From assembly GCA_002104945.1 (NCBI GenBank), contig MCFH01000049.1, forward strand, positions 310,001 to 374,000: DNA of 64,000 nt. The letters are read 5' to 3'. The first letter of the stretch is position 1. Each line of letters starts with the position of its first letter. This DNA comes from Piromyces finnis. Lineage: Eukaryota > Neocallimastigomycota > Neocallimastigomycetes > Neocallimastigales > Neocallimastigaceae. Below are positions 45,174-58,702 of the stretch, piece by piece. The position numbers were made by a program, and so were the translations under genes. The notes below the pieces were generated by a model, which searched no databases, was not told the origin of the DNA, and saw only the letters and a program-made list of their open reading frames with translations.

Positions 45174-48085
45174 TTAATAATATTCATTGTATTCACTATA
45201 TTTACTATATTTATCATCGGGTTCATTTTTTAATAATTTCATTGCATTATTAGAAAGTTCAAATGTTTTTTTATAAATGTAACCTACAATGGCTGAATGA
45301 TATTTGACTATAATAAAAATAATGAAAAAGAGAATAATATTTTCTATAGTACGATAGGCACGGGTCTTCTGAACCGTTTTGAATTTTTTCATAAAAGCAC
45401 TATCTGGTTTTTTATTTTCATTAGGATTTAATGGAATTTTTTCAACCTTTATTTCTTTTTTCTTTTTAGTAATTCTCTTTTTAATATTGGATTTATTAGA
45501 TTCTTCAGATGTATCTTTTTTTATTGAATCCTTATTACCGTTTATTTCTTTTTTTGTATCAATTGTATTATTAGTGTCATCTAATTTAAGACTTGAAGAT
45601 GAGGAAGATGAATTTGATTCCAAAGATTTTTCTTTTGTCTTAGACTTTAATTTTGTTTTTGGAGTTGATGGTTTAACGGATTTAATTTTATGTTTAAGTT
45701 CATATTGAAGCTTTTCACCAGCCATATAACTTTCTAAAAATTCATTATATAAAAATTCTTTATCAAAAGTATAAATTGTTACAACTTGACTCATATTAAC
45801 AATATTATCTTTCTTATTCTTATCATAAATGTTTTTTTGTTGTTCAATATTCATTTTCATAAGTTCTTTAAAAGATTGTAATCCACCAAAAATATTTGTT
45901 GTTTCACAATAAATATCAATGATTAATTTTTCTTCCTTAGAAACAAATGCACCATAAATAGGATTATTTGGAATACCAGAAACATCTCTTTGATTTTCTG
46001 GATATGAAAATGTCAAAACTAAATTCCAATCACTAACATCTGGATAGGCTAATTTAACCAAAGTTAAAAAGTAGGAATATGAAATTAATGAATCTGATTT
46101 TAAAACATAATCATAAACCGTCATTTCTCCATTTTCATTTATACTGTCTTTATATATAGCTTCATAATTATCATCCTTCCAGTATGTTAAGATAAAATAT
46201 TATAAAATATTGAATAATATATATATAATGATTAATATATTTGATCAATAATTAATAATCAATATAATTAATATAATTTCTTATTAATACCTTTGATGAT
46301 AAAAATTTTTTTAAATTGGTATTTATTTTGTAATCTGAATATTTAGTTTGAACTGCACTTTCAACGGATTTCTTAAATTCATATTTTTCGAATTGTTCAA
46401 TAAATTTTTCACTATACTCGCTGTATGGAATAAATGTAATTTGTTTATAGTTTTCAATATACCAAGTTAAAATGTCCTGATATTTAAATATATATAGAGA
46501 GAGAGAGAAAGAGGGAGAGAAAGAAATTTAAATATATTAAATTATTTTAATAAAATATTCTATAGTGTAATATTATGTATATACCCATGAACGACTTTGA
46601 ACTTCCATTAAAATACCCATAACTCTTTTATTAAATCCACCTAACTTTGGACCATTTTGGCATAATTCTGAAGTCTTCATGTATAGTTTTTTCATTTCAA
46701 CATCATCTGGAGCTAATTCAAGACCTTTAATAAAACAATTCATGGAATCTAAATATTCACCTTTTTTTAATAAAATCATACCTATAAAATTTGAAGAAGA
46801 AAAAAATATCCAATTAAATATAGGATATTATAAAATGATTATTTTTTTTTTATATTTATTAATAAAATATTTAATAGTTTTATTTTTACCCTTCTTAAAG
46901 TAACCCTTTGGCCATTCTGGGTTTAATCTTATACATTCATTAGCATAAAATTCTGCTTCATCCATATCATTATTTTTGTAATAAATAGTACAAATATTAC
47001 CACAGATAATTTCACTAGTTGGATCGATTTTAAGTGCTTCCTTATATTTTTCCATAGCTTTTTCAGTATCACCCATTTCAAAGAATTTATTACCTTCCAT
47101 TCTTATATCTTGTGCTTTACTTACATCCATAGCATTTTCTCGTGCTACTTGAGAAGCTGCCTTTTGATATTTATTAAAATTATCTTTATCACCCATTTCT
47201 CTATACGCTTTTTTATATTAATTTCGAATATTTGAAACAATGAAATACATTAATAAATTCAATATTCAATTAATATTTCAAAATATAACATGAATAGGAA
47301 TAATTTACATATAAATATTTATATATACCTCTAGCAATATGGAAATTTGCAGCTGAATGTGAGGTATAACAACCACTACCATTTATTAATTCTTTTAGTA
47401 ATTAATACATTTATTTAAAATATTATTAATAAAAATTTATTTTGATACTATTTAGATTTTCACTTTTTATATTGGTAATTCGACATAAAATAAACAAATA
47501 TTTTTATTTAATGTAATATATTATGAACCTTCAGGATGGGGTTGATCCGGTAATTTTAAAATTTCCTGTGCGTCAGCAATACATTTTTCATACTTTTCAA
47601 AATTAATGGTATTTTGACAATTAATAAATTTTGAAATCAAAATTTTTAAAATTTTAATTCTTACAACAATATATTAAAATTACTTCTTTGAGTTCGTAAT
47701 AACAAGTACAACGAGAAAGTAAAGGTAAAGTTTTTGATATTTGTGGGTATAATTTCATTAACATTGTAAAAGATTGAACTGCTTTATTATACTCTTTTCG
47801 ACTAATAGCCTATCAAAAAAAAAAAAAAAAATAGTAATAATGAATAAATGAATGTATATAAAGTTGGATATTATATTTATCAAAAAAAAAAAAAAAGTTA
47901 ATTTCACATTTTGTAATAAAATTTAAGAATAAACTATTTTTTTTTAATAATAAATAAATTAAATATACTTTTCGTTATATATAATATATATAAATATTTT
48001 ATAAATGTAACTGATAATAAAATAATTAAATAATTACAATTTGTGCTCTTGCTAATATACTCATTGGAGAATTTTGTTCATTCAT
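45174..48085 (-). CDS. TPR protein with Lys/Ser-rich region and C-terminal membrane anchor, 8 exons
   Basis: Minus-strand exons: 48038-48085, 47684-47809, 47529-47592, 47329-47391, 46890-47207, 46585-46781, 46291-46476, 45174-46175. The total is 2004 nt, 667 aa, in frame. Residues ~1-235 are TPR-like helical repeats, clearest in AQDIRMEGNKFFEMGDTEKA, MEKYKEALKIDPTS, AEFYANECIRLNPEWPKGYF and LLKKGEYLDSMNCFIKGLEL. Residues ~235-500 are a globular region I do not recognise. Residues ~505-595 are Lys/Ser-rich and disordered. A hydrophobic segment IILFFIIFIIVKYHSAIVGYI (~614-634) is followed by a ~33-residue Tyr/Asp-rich tail. It is likely an organelle or ER surface scaffold with the TPRs in the cytosol, by analogy with tail-anchored TPR chaperone adaptors; this is inference. 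Exon 3 uses a non-consensus donor (GTTCAT) and its boundaries are the least certain. Confidence 0.8.
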
Positions 48086-48269
48086 TTTGACTATTTATAT
48101 GTTCAACTACTTTTTATATATTTATATATTTATATATTTTTTACTTTTATATTTTCTATTTCTTTTCTACTTTATTTTTAACAAAAAAAATAAAAAATAA
48201 AAAAATTTTAAATGTCTAAGTTTTACAAAAAAAAAAAAAAAGAAAAAAGTTTTTTTTGATTATTATTGT

Positions 48270-48342
<73 letters not shown>

Positions 48343-48580
48343 TATTAAATAAAAAAAAAAAAAGACCTATAAATGGTATAATAAAGACAACTAAAATCGA
48401 TATAATAGATATTTATTTCTATATAAATGATTAAAATATTATAATATATATATAAAAAAAAAAACTTTTTTTCTTTATATCATATTTATAATATCTTATT
48501 ACTTTTATTTACATGTATATAATCTGTTGTTTATATGTTACATTTATTTTTAAATATATTATTCATCTATTATTATTATG

Positions 48581-48614
<34 letters not shown>

Positions 48615-48968
48615 TTTATAATTAATAATTTAAAATTTTTATATTTTGCTTTGAGGTTTTTGTTTTTGGTGTTTTTTTTTTATTTCGTTTGCTTGATTGA
48701 TAATTTTGCTTATTTGCTTTATTTGATTTAAAAATTTTTAATAAATTATTATTGATAGTATAATAAGAAAATTTATAATAATTACGTTTTATTATTACTA
48801 TTATTATGTTTATTATCATTATCATGTTTATTACTATTATTACTATTATTATTATGTTTATTTATTCATTTATTTATTATTTGATTTGGTAGATTATTGT
48901 TTTATATTTTTCATTCAGAAAAGTATGAATAATATAATAACGTATGTTTAAGGATTATGTAATTATTC
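48086..48968. other. Intergenic with TTTA microsatellite
   Basis: Lies between two minus-strand genes: upstream of the TPR gene and downstream of the 5-phosphatase gene. (TTTA)n at 48269-48340, (ATT)n at about 48588-48611 and more ATT/TTA runs near 48795-48860. No gene. Confidence 0.6.
48269..48340. repeat. (TTTA)18 microsatellite
   Basis: Uninterrupted tetranucleotide repeat. Confidence 0.95.
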
Positions 48969-51900
48969 TTATACGGAATTAATAGATCGACTTTCAATAA
49001 TTAAGTCAATATTATAGTTATAACTTTGAAGAAGGGCTTCAGCTTGTGCATAGTTATTATGTGTTCTTAGCATTACCCATCTTATTTTTTCTTGATTTAT
49101 CATAGTTTCAAGATATTTGTTACATGGTTCATAACAATGATTTTTAATCTGATAGAAAAATAATAAAATTCAATTAGAATTTCATATTTCTATTATTATT
49201 ATTTATTTCAATTTTTATATTTAAATTTATTTGTAGGATTAAATATAATTTACCTGTTGATATTTATTCAAATTCATCTTTTTAATGGATACTTTAAATG
49301 AACTACTAACTGGTCGATGATCAGATGCAGTACACTCATGTCTTTGATAATTTAATTGCTTAACTGAACCCCGGTATAAAATCTAGTTATAATTATATAT
49401 ATTATATGTAATATGATATAGTTAATATAAAACACCTACAACATAAAATATTTAATATATTATATTATTATTTACTCTATCACACCACGATGGAATTCTT
49501 TGTTTTTCCGATGTATCATAATGATTAAATCCAATATCATATTTAAAGGTTGGTGGGAAATTAATTTTTCCTTCAGTTAAAGGATAGAGTGGAAAACCGG
49601 TATCCGTAGAATGAATATTATGGAATTGGTCCATCTTAATTAATTCATCATATCTTCCTTCATTAGCCATTTTGATAATATCATCTCTAGTTAAATTGTT
49701 AATTGGATCAATTCTATAATTCATATCACCTAATATATAGATAATTCAAATAAAAATCAGTATAACATCATTAAAAAATAAAATATATCTATATATGCAT
49801 TTTATTTATTCTTTATTAAAAATATTTATAAGTTATATAGTATACATACCAAACCAAAAGACATTTTCATAATCCATAATTTGTGAACCATCACCACCAT
49901 TAACATAACAACATGGTTTATCATGGGGCGGGAATTTTGTTTCATTCATTATAGTAACTACATCATTATTTCTGGCAACAACTTGATCTTGATGAGCTGC
50001 CAAGTGAGTATTTATAATACAAAATGATGAATCATCAATTAACATTCTCAAAGCAATTGAACCCTAAATATACGATTATTTTCAAAATATATATATATGA
50101 TATATATTGAAATAAAATAAAATTAATAATCATTCATAAATATTTTTTTTATCATTTATGCATGAAGTAAAATTGACAGTAGATAATTAATTATTTCAAT
50201 AAATTTCTATTTAATACCTTATTTCCATGATAACCCTTAAGACCAGTTTCTACTGTATCAACATGGATGCATGATATATGTTCTGTTAAAGTTGGTTTAA
50301 CAAAAACAGTTAAGAAAAGACCTACCATTTGAGTACAACTGATATTTACGTATCTTTCATTTTGAGAATTTAATAAATTACTAGTAATGGCATCCACCCA
50401 AATTTGTTGTCTATTATCTAATTTTTCCTTTTTGCTCTTCTTTTTTGCCTTCTTAAAGAATGATTCTTAAAAAGAAAAAAAAAAAAAAAAAATTATATAT
50501 ATAATTTTAAACGTTAATATCATTCAAAACTTTAATATTACTAAAAAAATTTATAAATATTAAACTTACTTGCATTAACCGCTTTGCTATTGATCGATAA
50601 AATTTTATATTCAAGTTAATAATCTATAGTATATAACATTATAAATATATATGTGTAATATCTTATTGAAACTTAATTTTTACCTTTCAAGGTCTACGAT
50701 TTCTTGTAAACCGACTATAATAATATCTGGGGAATTAATAACTCTGAACCAATTATTAAAGAATTGTCTATTAAAGTCGTCTGATAGTAATTCTTGTGGT
50801 TTGGTAGAATCACAATTATAAGTGGTAACAAATACTGAAAGATCTGTTCTTTCTGAATAATAAGATTCTTGATCTTTAATTAAATTATCTTATATAAAAT
50901 AAAAGGATACAAATATTATGTAATCATTCAATGATTAATACAATATATTAAAATAATAATAGTATTATTATTTAAAAGTTTAAAAAAAACTTACTAATAT
51001 AATCTTCAGATAAAAAGGCATCCCAAAAATGAACATCGCCATCTTCCGATAAACTAGCAACAACAGAAAGTGATGAGTTTGCAATAGAAGTGTATGGAGG
51101 AACTAATGCATAGGGATAAAATTGGTCACGAGTTAATTGAACAACACCTGAATGGAAATGAGCCTCAAAATCTTTAATTTTCCTCCATGGTTTTACCGAA
51201 GAATCAAAAACACATATTTTACCTGTAGATAATCCAACCCAAACATGCTTATCATTTACTGTAAGAATAGATGTAATTTTATAATATGACACACTAAAGG
51301 ATTCCTTAGCTACAATATTTTCTGTATCCCATATTGTAATTTTTCCATCATCATGACCAGTATAAATTTCTTTACTATTTAATCCTGCTTCCGCAATGCA
51401 AGTTATTTTTCCCATCAATACCTTTAAATTAATAGTTTTTTTATTTGCAAAATGTGGGCATGGACCTAAAGCTGTAATTGATTTTTCGCTACACAACCAT
51501 AATTTATCATCTAAAACATAAGCATGTTCAATTTCAGGTATATCGCTAAGATTATATTCAATAGTTGGTTGATGGCTTAAAGAAAAATCGTTAGTTGTAT
51601 CATGTCTAGTCCAAATGGCAACATTTTTTTCAGTTACAGCCCATATTTTATCATTCCTGTAAAATATACCAATAACTGGATAGGATGATAATATGTGTGT
51701 TTGATTAATTCGCGAAGTATTAACATCAATTTCATAGATAACACCTTTATCACAGCCTACCCAAACAACATTGCCTTCATCAACTAAATAATGACCCGGA
51801 ACAAGTAAAATACTAGTAATTCTAATCTTTTCATCTATTGCCACCATATTACTAGGCATTCCTGTCTTTGTATTATATACTGAAAGATTTGAGCTACCAG

Positions 51901-52144
51901 AAAATAGATATTGACTACAAAATGTAATATATTTTGAATGATGTTTTGACGATAATTCAATTTTACTATAGCCATCAGCATATGGTGTAGCTCTATTAGC
52001 TTTTGATGCGTCAACATTAATAACAGCACGCCTTGAATTTATTTTATCACCTAAACTATTTACTGTTGGGATAGCATTATTAAGATGAATATTATCAATT
52101 TGAATTTGATTATGAAGATTAGGACGTTCGGGAATTGGTGGAGG

Positions 52145-52179
<35 letters not shown>

Positions 52180-53269
52180 GAGTTTGTATAACTGAATATT
52201 TTGTGTTAGAATTTTTTAATCTGGAAGCTGGTGACGGCTCTAATAATGGCATCTGTACATTTTGACGATATGAATTAGATACCCCTGAGACGGTAGATGC
52301 TTTTGGTATTGGAGCAGGCCTTGTTGATTGTAAGGAATAATTATAATTTGGTTGGATACTTTCTGGGGATAAAGTGTATGTTGGTGCAATAGGATTTTCA
52401 TTAATATGATTTGATTCCAATGAATATTCCGATGACTTTTGATAAGTAGTATACATTGTTGAAGCTTTTTCTTTATTCATAATACTAGCTCTAACAGATA
52501 ATCTCTTATTTTCCTGATTATTATTTATTCTATTATTAATTAACGGAGTTGTTCCTGTTCCTAACTCGCCATTTGCATCGGGTGATGGTGTTGTATCGAT
52601 TGGGGAAAATGGATTTACTAATGTTTCATTAGTTTTTGGAACGTTCAAATGGAGCTTCTTAAAATCATTAGATAAGCCTACTGTTTGAGGAACTGTTTCA
52701 TTATACTGTTTATTTGGATTATTTGAGATTGTAGAAGCATTCATTGTTGAAGGATTAGCAACAGATGATGTAATACGAGGTGAAGATCTGAATGCTAATG
52801 GTTTAGTTGGTACCAATGGAGATGGTGGTTTATTTAAAAAAACTTTTTTATCATTAGGATCTAAATATCTATTTGTATTTGGACTTTCTTCTGAGGGAGA
52901 AGGGGTTATTTTATTCGAGTCAGAAAATGGATTATCTAGAGCTGTTTGTTTATTCATTAAATTTTTTGTGTATATCGAAGTAACACTATTTTTATTTGTA
53001 TTATTTAAAAAACTAGTTTTTTTATTTGTTTCATTGTATGGATTAGACTGTTGTTGTTGCTCAAAAAAAGTTTGACTATGTCTTATTTTTGGTGATAATG
53101 GTGTAGTTCTAATTGGCGGCTTTAAAGTAGGTGACTTTAACACATTATTTTGTTTAGCTTGCTGTTCAAAGAAATTTGAACGTTCTTTTATCGAACAATA
53201 GTTGATTGATGTATTAGTAGAATGACAATCTGAAAATGGATTACTTGGCGAATCTGGTTCTTGACTCAT
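48969..53269 (-). CDS. WD40-repeat inositol polyphosphate 5-phosphatase with NPF motifs, 8 exons
   Basis: Minus-strand exons: 50995-53269, 50684-50888, 50570-50586, 50218-50465, 49850-50063, 49476-49729, 49254-49382, 48969-49148. The total is 3522 nt, 1173 aa, in frame. Residues 1-~430 are disordered, with three NPF tripeptides (SNPFSDC, DNPFSDS, VNPFSPI), a poly-Gln run and PPPIPERP. Residues ~440-750 are a WD40-type propeller (GCDKGVIYEID, GHDDGKITIWDTE, GLSTGKICVFD, SEDGDVHFWDA). Residues ~775-1105 are an IPPc catalytic domain: FVTTYNCDS, IIIVGLQEIVDLE, NTHLAAH, WFGDMNYRI (~983-991), PSWCDRIL (~1066-1073), ASDHRPV (~1090). The enzyme would remove the 5-phosphate of phosphoinositides or soluble inositol phosphates. 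WD40-IPPc fusions are known from plants. NPF motifs bind EH domains, suggesting a role at endocytic membranes (inference). The 17-nt exon 50570-50586 encodes the expected SKAVNA segment of the domain. Confidence 0.93.
50570..50586 (-). other. 17-nt microexon of the 5-phosphatase gene
   Basis: Bounded on the minus strand by CAATAG and GTAAGT. It joins ..EIVDLE(S) to ..KSFFKKAKK in phase 2/1. Without it the IPPc domain frame is lost. Confidence 0.8.
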
Positions 53270-55080
53270 TATAAATGATAATAATTCTTTATAAAAATTA
53301 TTTTAAATTTTATAATTTATTCTTATTAAATTTAATTTCTTTATAATAATAAGTATATGTATATTTATATTATATGTATTTTATATAATTATCAATCATA
53401 CATATAACAAAACTTTTAGTATTGAAAAGAGATATTCGTAATGATTATTACTTCTGTTGTGAATATATATGAATGTATAATATATATGTTAAAAATGGAT
53501 ATATTATTAAAATAAATAAGTAAATAAATAAAATATGTTTATATAATTAAATTAAATATTTCTTTAATTTTCATTTACATTAATTATCTATACTTTGATA
53601 AAATAATAGGGAAATCTTGATATTTTGGTCGACTATAAACAGAATTGGAATATATTGATGAATAACAGTGATATATCTAATTTGTTATTAGAATTCTTTT
53701 ACGAATTTGATTTATATGTTTAATAGTAAAAAATAAATGAAGATAAAAAGACTTTCTTTTCTTAAAATAAATATTTATTTAAAAAATAAAGGTTGTTTTC
53801 TTTTTTATTATTTTTTTTTCTTTTTGTATATCTTTATTAATATCTTTTCCTTATTTTCTTTTTCTTTTTTTAAAAAAAAAAAAAGAAAAAACAGTAGTTT
53901 AGGCTAATTTGAAATTACATATATAAAATAAAAGTTGTTTTTTTTTTATATTATTTTTTTTTCCTTTTTTATATTTAATAATTATTTATTTATATATAAA
54001 AAATTATTTAATAATAATTGATTCAATAAATAATTAATAATAGAAAAAATGCCTGGCTTGTGGCCTGCTTTTCACACACCTAATTTGTTTGTACAAAAAT
54101 AATTTAAATAATCTTTCTTTTAATATTAATTTAATATAATAATTATATATTATAATATATGATTCTTTATGACTTTAGATTTACCGTTCTAATATTTTAA
54201 TATATTAATCATTTAATATTTAAAAAAACTGTCATTTATTTGTAAAGAAAAATATATATTTATTTAAAAAAAAACTTGGCATGGTAAAGAAAAAAGGAAA
54301 TAGTATGAATGAAGGATAATAAAAAAAAAAAAAAGATATTATATATAATACTTGATAATTCTTATTATATAAAAAGGAATCAATATTGAAATCGAAATAT
54401 ATTCAAAAAAAAAAAAAAGGTTTATTTTCTTATTAATAAAATCTTGTGGAAGTGTTATCTTCCATTACCATTTCATTGCTTATAAATAATATGATTTATA
54501 TAAAAAAAAAATAGTTTTTAGAAAAGTAATAATATTATATTCTTTTGAACTTTAAATTCTTTAACTATTTTCAATAATTAATAACTATAAATACATTTAA
54601 TATATAAAAATTAAAAAAAAAAAAACTAGCTAAAGATAAAGAGTTATAATGAGAAGAAGAAAAAGGTTATATTTGATTAATAAAATTTATATTATTATAT
54701 ACAATAGGGTTAGATTATTTAATTCTATTTGAATTGTGAAATATATTTAATAATTTTATTAACAAGGTTAACAAAAAGAGAAAAAGATTGCATTGAAAAT
54801 AAAACAGTTACAGAATGAGATGTGGGTCTATACAAACCATAAGGAATAACAAACTCTAAAACACGTAGAAATTACATTTACAGCACTTTTATCTATTTGT
54901 GTTTTTATTTATAATTTTTACCACGTGTGTTACATATATATATTGAATAAATGAATAAAAATATGTATTCTTATATCAAACTAAGATTAACTATCATCCA
55001 TTAATTTGATTCCAAAAATAAAATTATATTGTTATGATTAATTAAAAAAAAAAAAAGTTAATAAATAAATATATATAATA

Positions 55081-55119
<39 letters not shown>

Positions 55120-55879
55120 TTTTTTTTTTTTTTTTAAATTCAAAAATAATAATAAAGAAATTAATTTCTTTATAAATTTACATTATATTATTATATATAA
55201 TAGCAGAAATTTATTAACAGAAATTCAATAGGTAAAGAATTATAAATATATATACATTAAAAAGATATATTTAAATAATATAAATAGTTTTTAGTGTTGT
55301 TGATGCCTTTTTTTAAATAAGGATTTAAATTGAGAAATTCGGATTTCATTTTTATTGATGAAATTGTAATTTTAAAATAATTTTTTAAAAAGTGTTATAT
55401 AATTATCAAAATATTTTTATTTGTTAACTATATAATATTTTATTATTATTATTATTTCAATGAAGATAATAAAAAATAATTATTAAAAGTAATTTAATCT
55501 AAATATACCTTTAAAAATCAAATTATAATTTCAGTTCAATCAATTGACATTTCAAATTTATATCTTTGTAATTCTTAAAATACGCTTTATTTTATTTATT
55601 TACTTATATATTATTACTTATATATAATGCATGAATAACCTTAAACATTAACCTATCTATATATTTTATTTTATTTCTATTTAAATATTGAAATTGAAAC
55701 ACACCACTACAATAATTACAATAATAACAAAATTAAAAATATAAAAAATAAAATTTCAAACTTTTTATTCTAGAAAAAATAAATAAATAAATAAATTAAC
55801 ATTAATATTAAGAATAACATTCATAAAATTAATAAAGTTAATATAAAAATAATAAAATAAAAACTTAAATTATTTGATG
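53270..55879. other. Divergent intergenic region, 2.6 kb
   Basis: Lies between the 5' ends of the 5-phosphatase (minus) and PP5 (plus) genes. No coding frame. A patch with more G/C at about 54780-54930 includes CACGTAG and CCACGTGTG, an E-box-like CACGTG core at about 54923. (ATT)n lies at 55085-55118. Possible regulatory region for both genes (inference). Confidence 0.5.
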
Positions 55880-55979
55880 AATGAACAATTATATTGACTT
55901 CTTATTTAGTAATAAAACATATTTTACTTTACTTTCTATTATTATTACTTCCTGCATTGTAAAATTAATAAGAATCAGA

Positions 55980-57534
55980 ATGAGTTTAGAAGCTGCTGGA
56001 GAAGAAAACATTATTGAAGAAAAAAAATATACATCTATTGATGAAGTACCAAAAGAAGATATAGAAAAGGCAGAAAAAGTAAAAGCTGAAGCTAATGTTT
56101 TATTCAAAAATAAAAGCTACGATAAAGCTATAGAAAAATATTCTGAAGCAATTAAATTAAATCCTTTTGCTCCAGTTTATTATTCAAATCGTGCATTTGC
56201 ACACATTAAAGAAGAATCATATGGTTACGCCTTAGCTGATGCTAATAAGGTAAAAAAAAAAAAAAAATTTATATATATATACATATAAACAAAAAGTTTA
56301 AAATAAATTCATAAGTTTTGCTTATAGAATAATTTAAAATAAAATAATAGTATATACTAAATCTTTTTTTTTTTTATTAAAAATTTCATTTTGGTATATT
56401 CAATCAATATATTTTTATTTAATATTAATTAGTGTATTGAATTAGATTCAAAATTTATAAAGGGTTATTATCGTCGTGCCATTGCTCATATGGCATTATT
56501 AAATTTAAAAGATGCTTTAAAAGATTTACGTGCAGTATGTAAAGCAGCTCCAAATGATATAGATGCTAGAAAACAATTAAAGGCTTGTGAAAAAGAATAT
56601 AGATTAAGAGAATTTGAAAAGGCTATTAAGGTAGATACAGATGTTAAAACAATTGAACAAATTTTAGGTAATCCAGATGATATTGTTGTACCAGATTCCT
56701 ATGATGGTCCAAGATATGATAATGAAATTACTGAAGATTACATTAATCAATTACTTGAATATCAAAAAGAACAAAAAACTATTCATAAGAAATATGTATA
56801 CAAAACTGTTATTAATGCTAGAAAACACTTTGAAAAGAAAGAAAGTTTAGTAAATATTACTATACCAGAAAATGGTAGAATTACCGTTTGTGGTGATGTT
56901 CACGGTCAATATTATGATTTATTACATATCTTTGAGGTAATCTATTAAATGCTATATAAAACTATACAGTTGTAGTAATAATTATAGAATTTTTAATATC
57001 CAAAATTTTCAAATATAATATTAAAACTGGAAAATGCATATGTATTATATATCTCTACAGGTTAATGGAAAACCATCACCTACTAATTTATATTTATTCA
57101 ACGGTAAATATTTACACGCACGTATATATATAATGTATATAGAATGTATAGTTAATATTATCATATTTATAATAGGTGATTTTGTTGATCGTGGTTCCTT
57201 CTCTCTTGAAGTTATAATGCTTTTACTTTCATATGTATTATTATATCCAGATTGTTTCTTCCTCAATCGTGGTAATCATGAAACTATCGATATGAATAAG
57301 GTAAATATATCAATTATCGAAAATAATAATAAAATAATAATAATAATAATTAATCATAAAATTATATATATTAAAAGGTTTATGGTTTCGAAGGTGAATG
57401 TACTTCCAAGTTTACTGAAAACTTATTTAAGGGATTTATTGAATTATTCAACTCATTGCCATTAGCTTACACCATTGAAAATAAGATCTTTGTTGTTCAC
57501 GGTGGTCTCTCTGAAGATGGTGTTACCCTAGGTA

Positions 57535-57586
<52 letters not shown>

Positions 57587-58316
57587 CCTATAATATATAT
57601 ATAGCATTTAGGGCTTTGTATTCTTATTCTATATATATACATAATTGTTGTATTGATAAAAAAATTATTTATAATAAAACATTATAATAGATGATATTAG
57701 AAAGATTGATCGTTTCAGACAACCAGGTCAAGGTGGTTTAATGTCTGATTTATTATGGACTGATCCACAACCAGCTAAGGGACGTGGTCCAAGTAAACGT
57801 GGTGTTGGTTTCCAGTAAGTATTTTTTTTTTTTTTTTTTATCATAAAATTTATATAATAAATATTATTTATTTATTTATTTATTCAAAAATAATTTTATT
57901 GTATTATAGATTTGGACCAGATGTTACTGAAAATTTCTTAAAGAGAAATAATTTAGACTTATTAATTCGTTCCCACGAAGTTAAACAAGATGGTTATGAA
58001 ATCGCACATGATGGTAAATGTGTTACTGTATTTAGTGCACCAAATTATTGTGATCAAGTAAGTATAAATAAAAATTTATAAAGTTATTTAAAATATATTT
58101 TTATATATTTCAATATAATGAATGTAATTTGTATATAACATATCCATAAAAATTATAATAATTTTCTTTTTTCTTTTAAAAAAAAAAAAGATGGGTAATC
58201 TTGGTGCTTTTATCAACTTTGATAAATCATTACAACCAAAGTATAATACTTTCAAGGCTTCAGATCATCCAACCATTCCAGCAATGAAATATGCCAAGTC
58301 ATTCTTTGGATTTTAA
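55980..58316 (+). CDS. PPT1: Serine/threonine protein phosphatase 5 (TPR-PP5), 8 exons
   Basis: Exons: 55980-56249, 56433-56936, 57061-57103, 57176-57300, 57378-57531, 57691-57814, 57910-58057, 58191-58316. The product is 497 aa (human PP5 is 499). Residues ~28-125 hold three TPR units ([60 protein letters not shown]), the part that binds the Hsp90 C-terminus in PP5. The catalytic domain has GDVHGQ (~244), GDFVDRGSF (~273), LNRGNHET (~305), [27 protein letters not shown] and APNYCDQMGN, covering all metal- and phosphate-binding motifs of the PPP family. It dephosphorylates Ser/Thr on Hsp90 clients and co-chaperones. The start at 55980 has A at -3 and fits the usual PP5 N-terminus. An in-frame ATG at 55881 would add 33 residues with a hydrophobic stretch (FTLLSIIITSCIVKLI). 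Confidence 0.95.
57536..57585 (+). repeat. (TTA)n microsatellite in a PP5 intron
   Basis: About 16 trinucleotide units at the start of intron 57532-57690, just after the donor. Confidence 0.9.
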
Positions 58317-58702
58317 TAATAAAAATTCAATATAATTTTTATTTTATTTTTTTTTTTTTTTTTTTTTTTTTCTTTACTTTATAAAATATGATAAAGTAAG
58401 GATATAAGAGTAATCGTCGCATTGTTAAATTGAATATAGTTTTATTTAATGAATATTTATTACAAAAAAAAAAAAAAAAAAAAAAAAAGACATAAATACA
58501 TCAACAGAAATTGTTTTATCAACAAATATTTGCAATTAATAAAATAAAATAAAAAAATATTAAATCAGTTTTTTTTTTTTTTTTTAACGGTAGTAAATTA
58601 TTTTGAAAATTATTATTTTAATTTCCAAGAAGAAAATAAAATAAAAAAAAAAAAAGTAAAATAGGTTGAATAATGGTGTAGTTTGAATTTTAATGGGAAT
58701 GC

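Noticed and set aside
48513-48825. Opposed 72-aa and 67-aa frames
   Set aside because: Both derive from ATT repeats and A/T-rich sequence.
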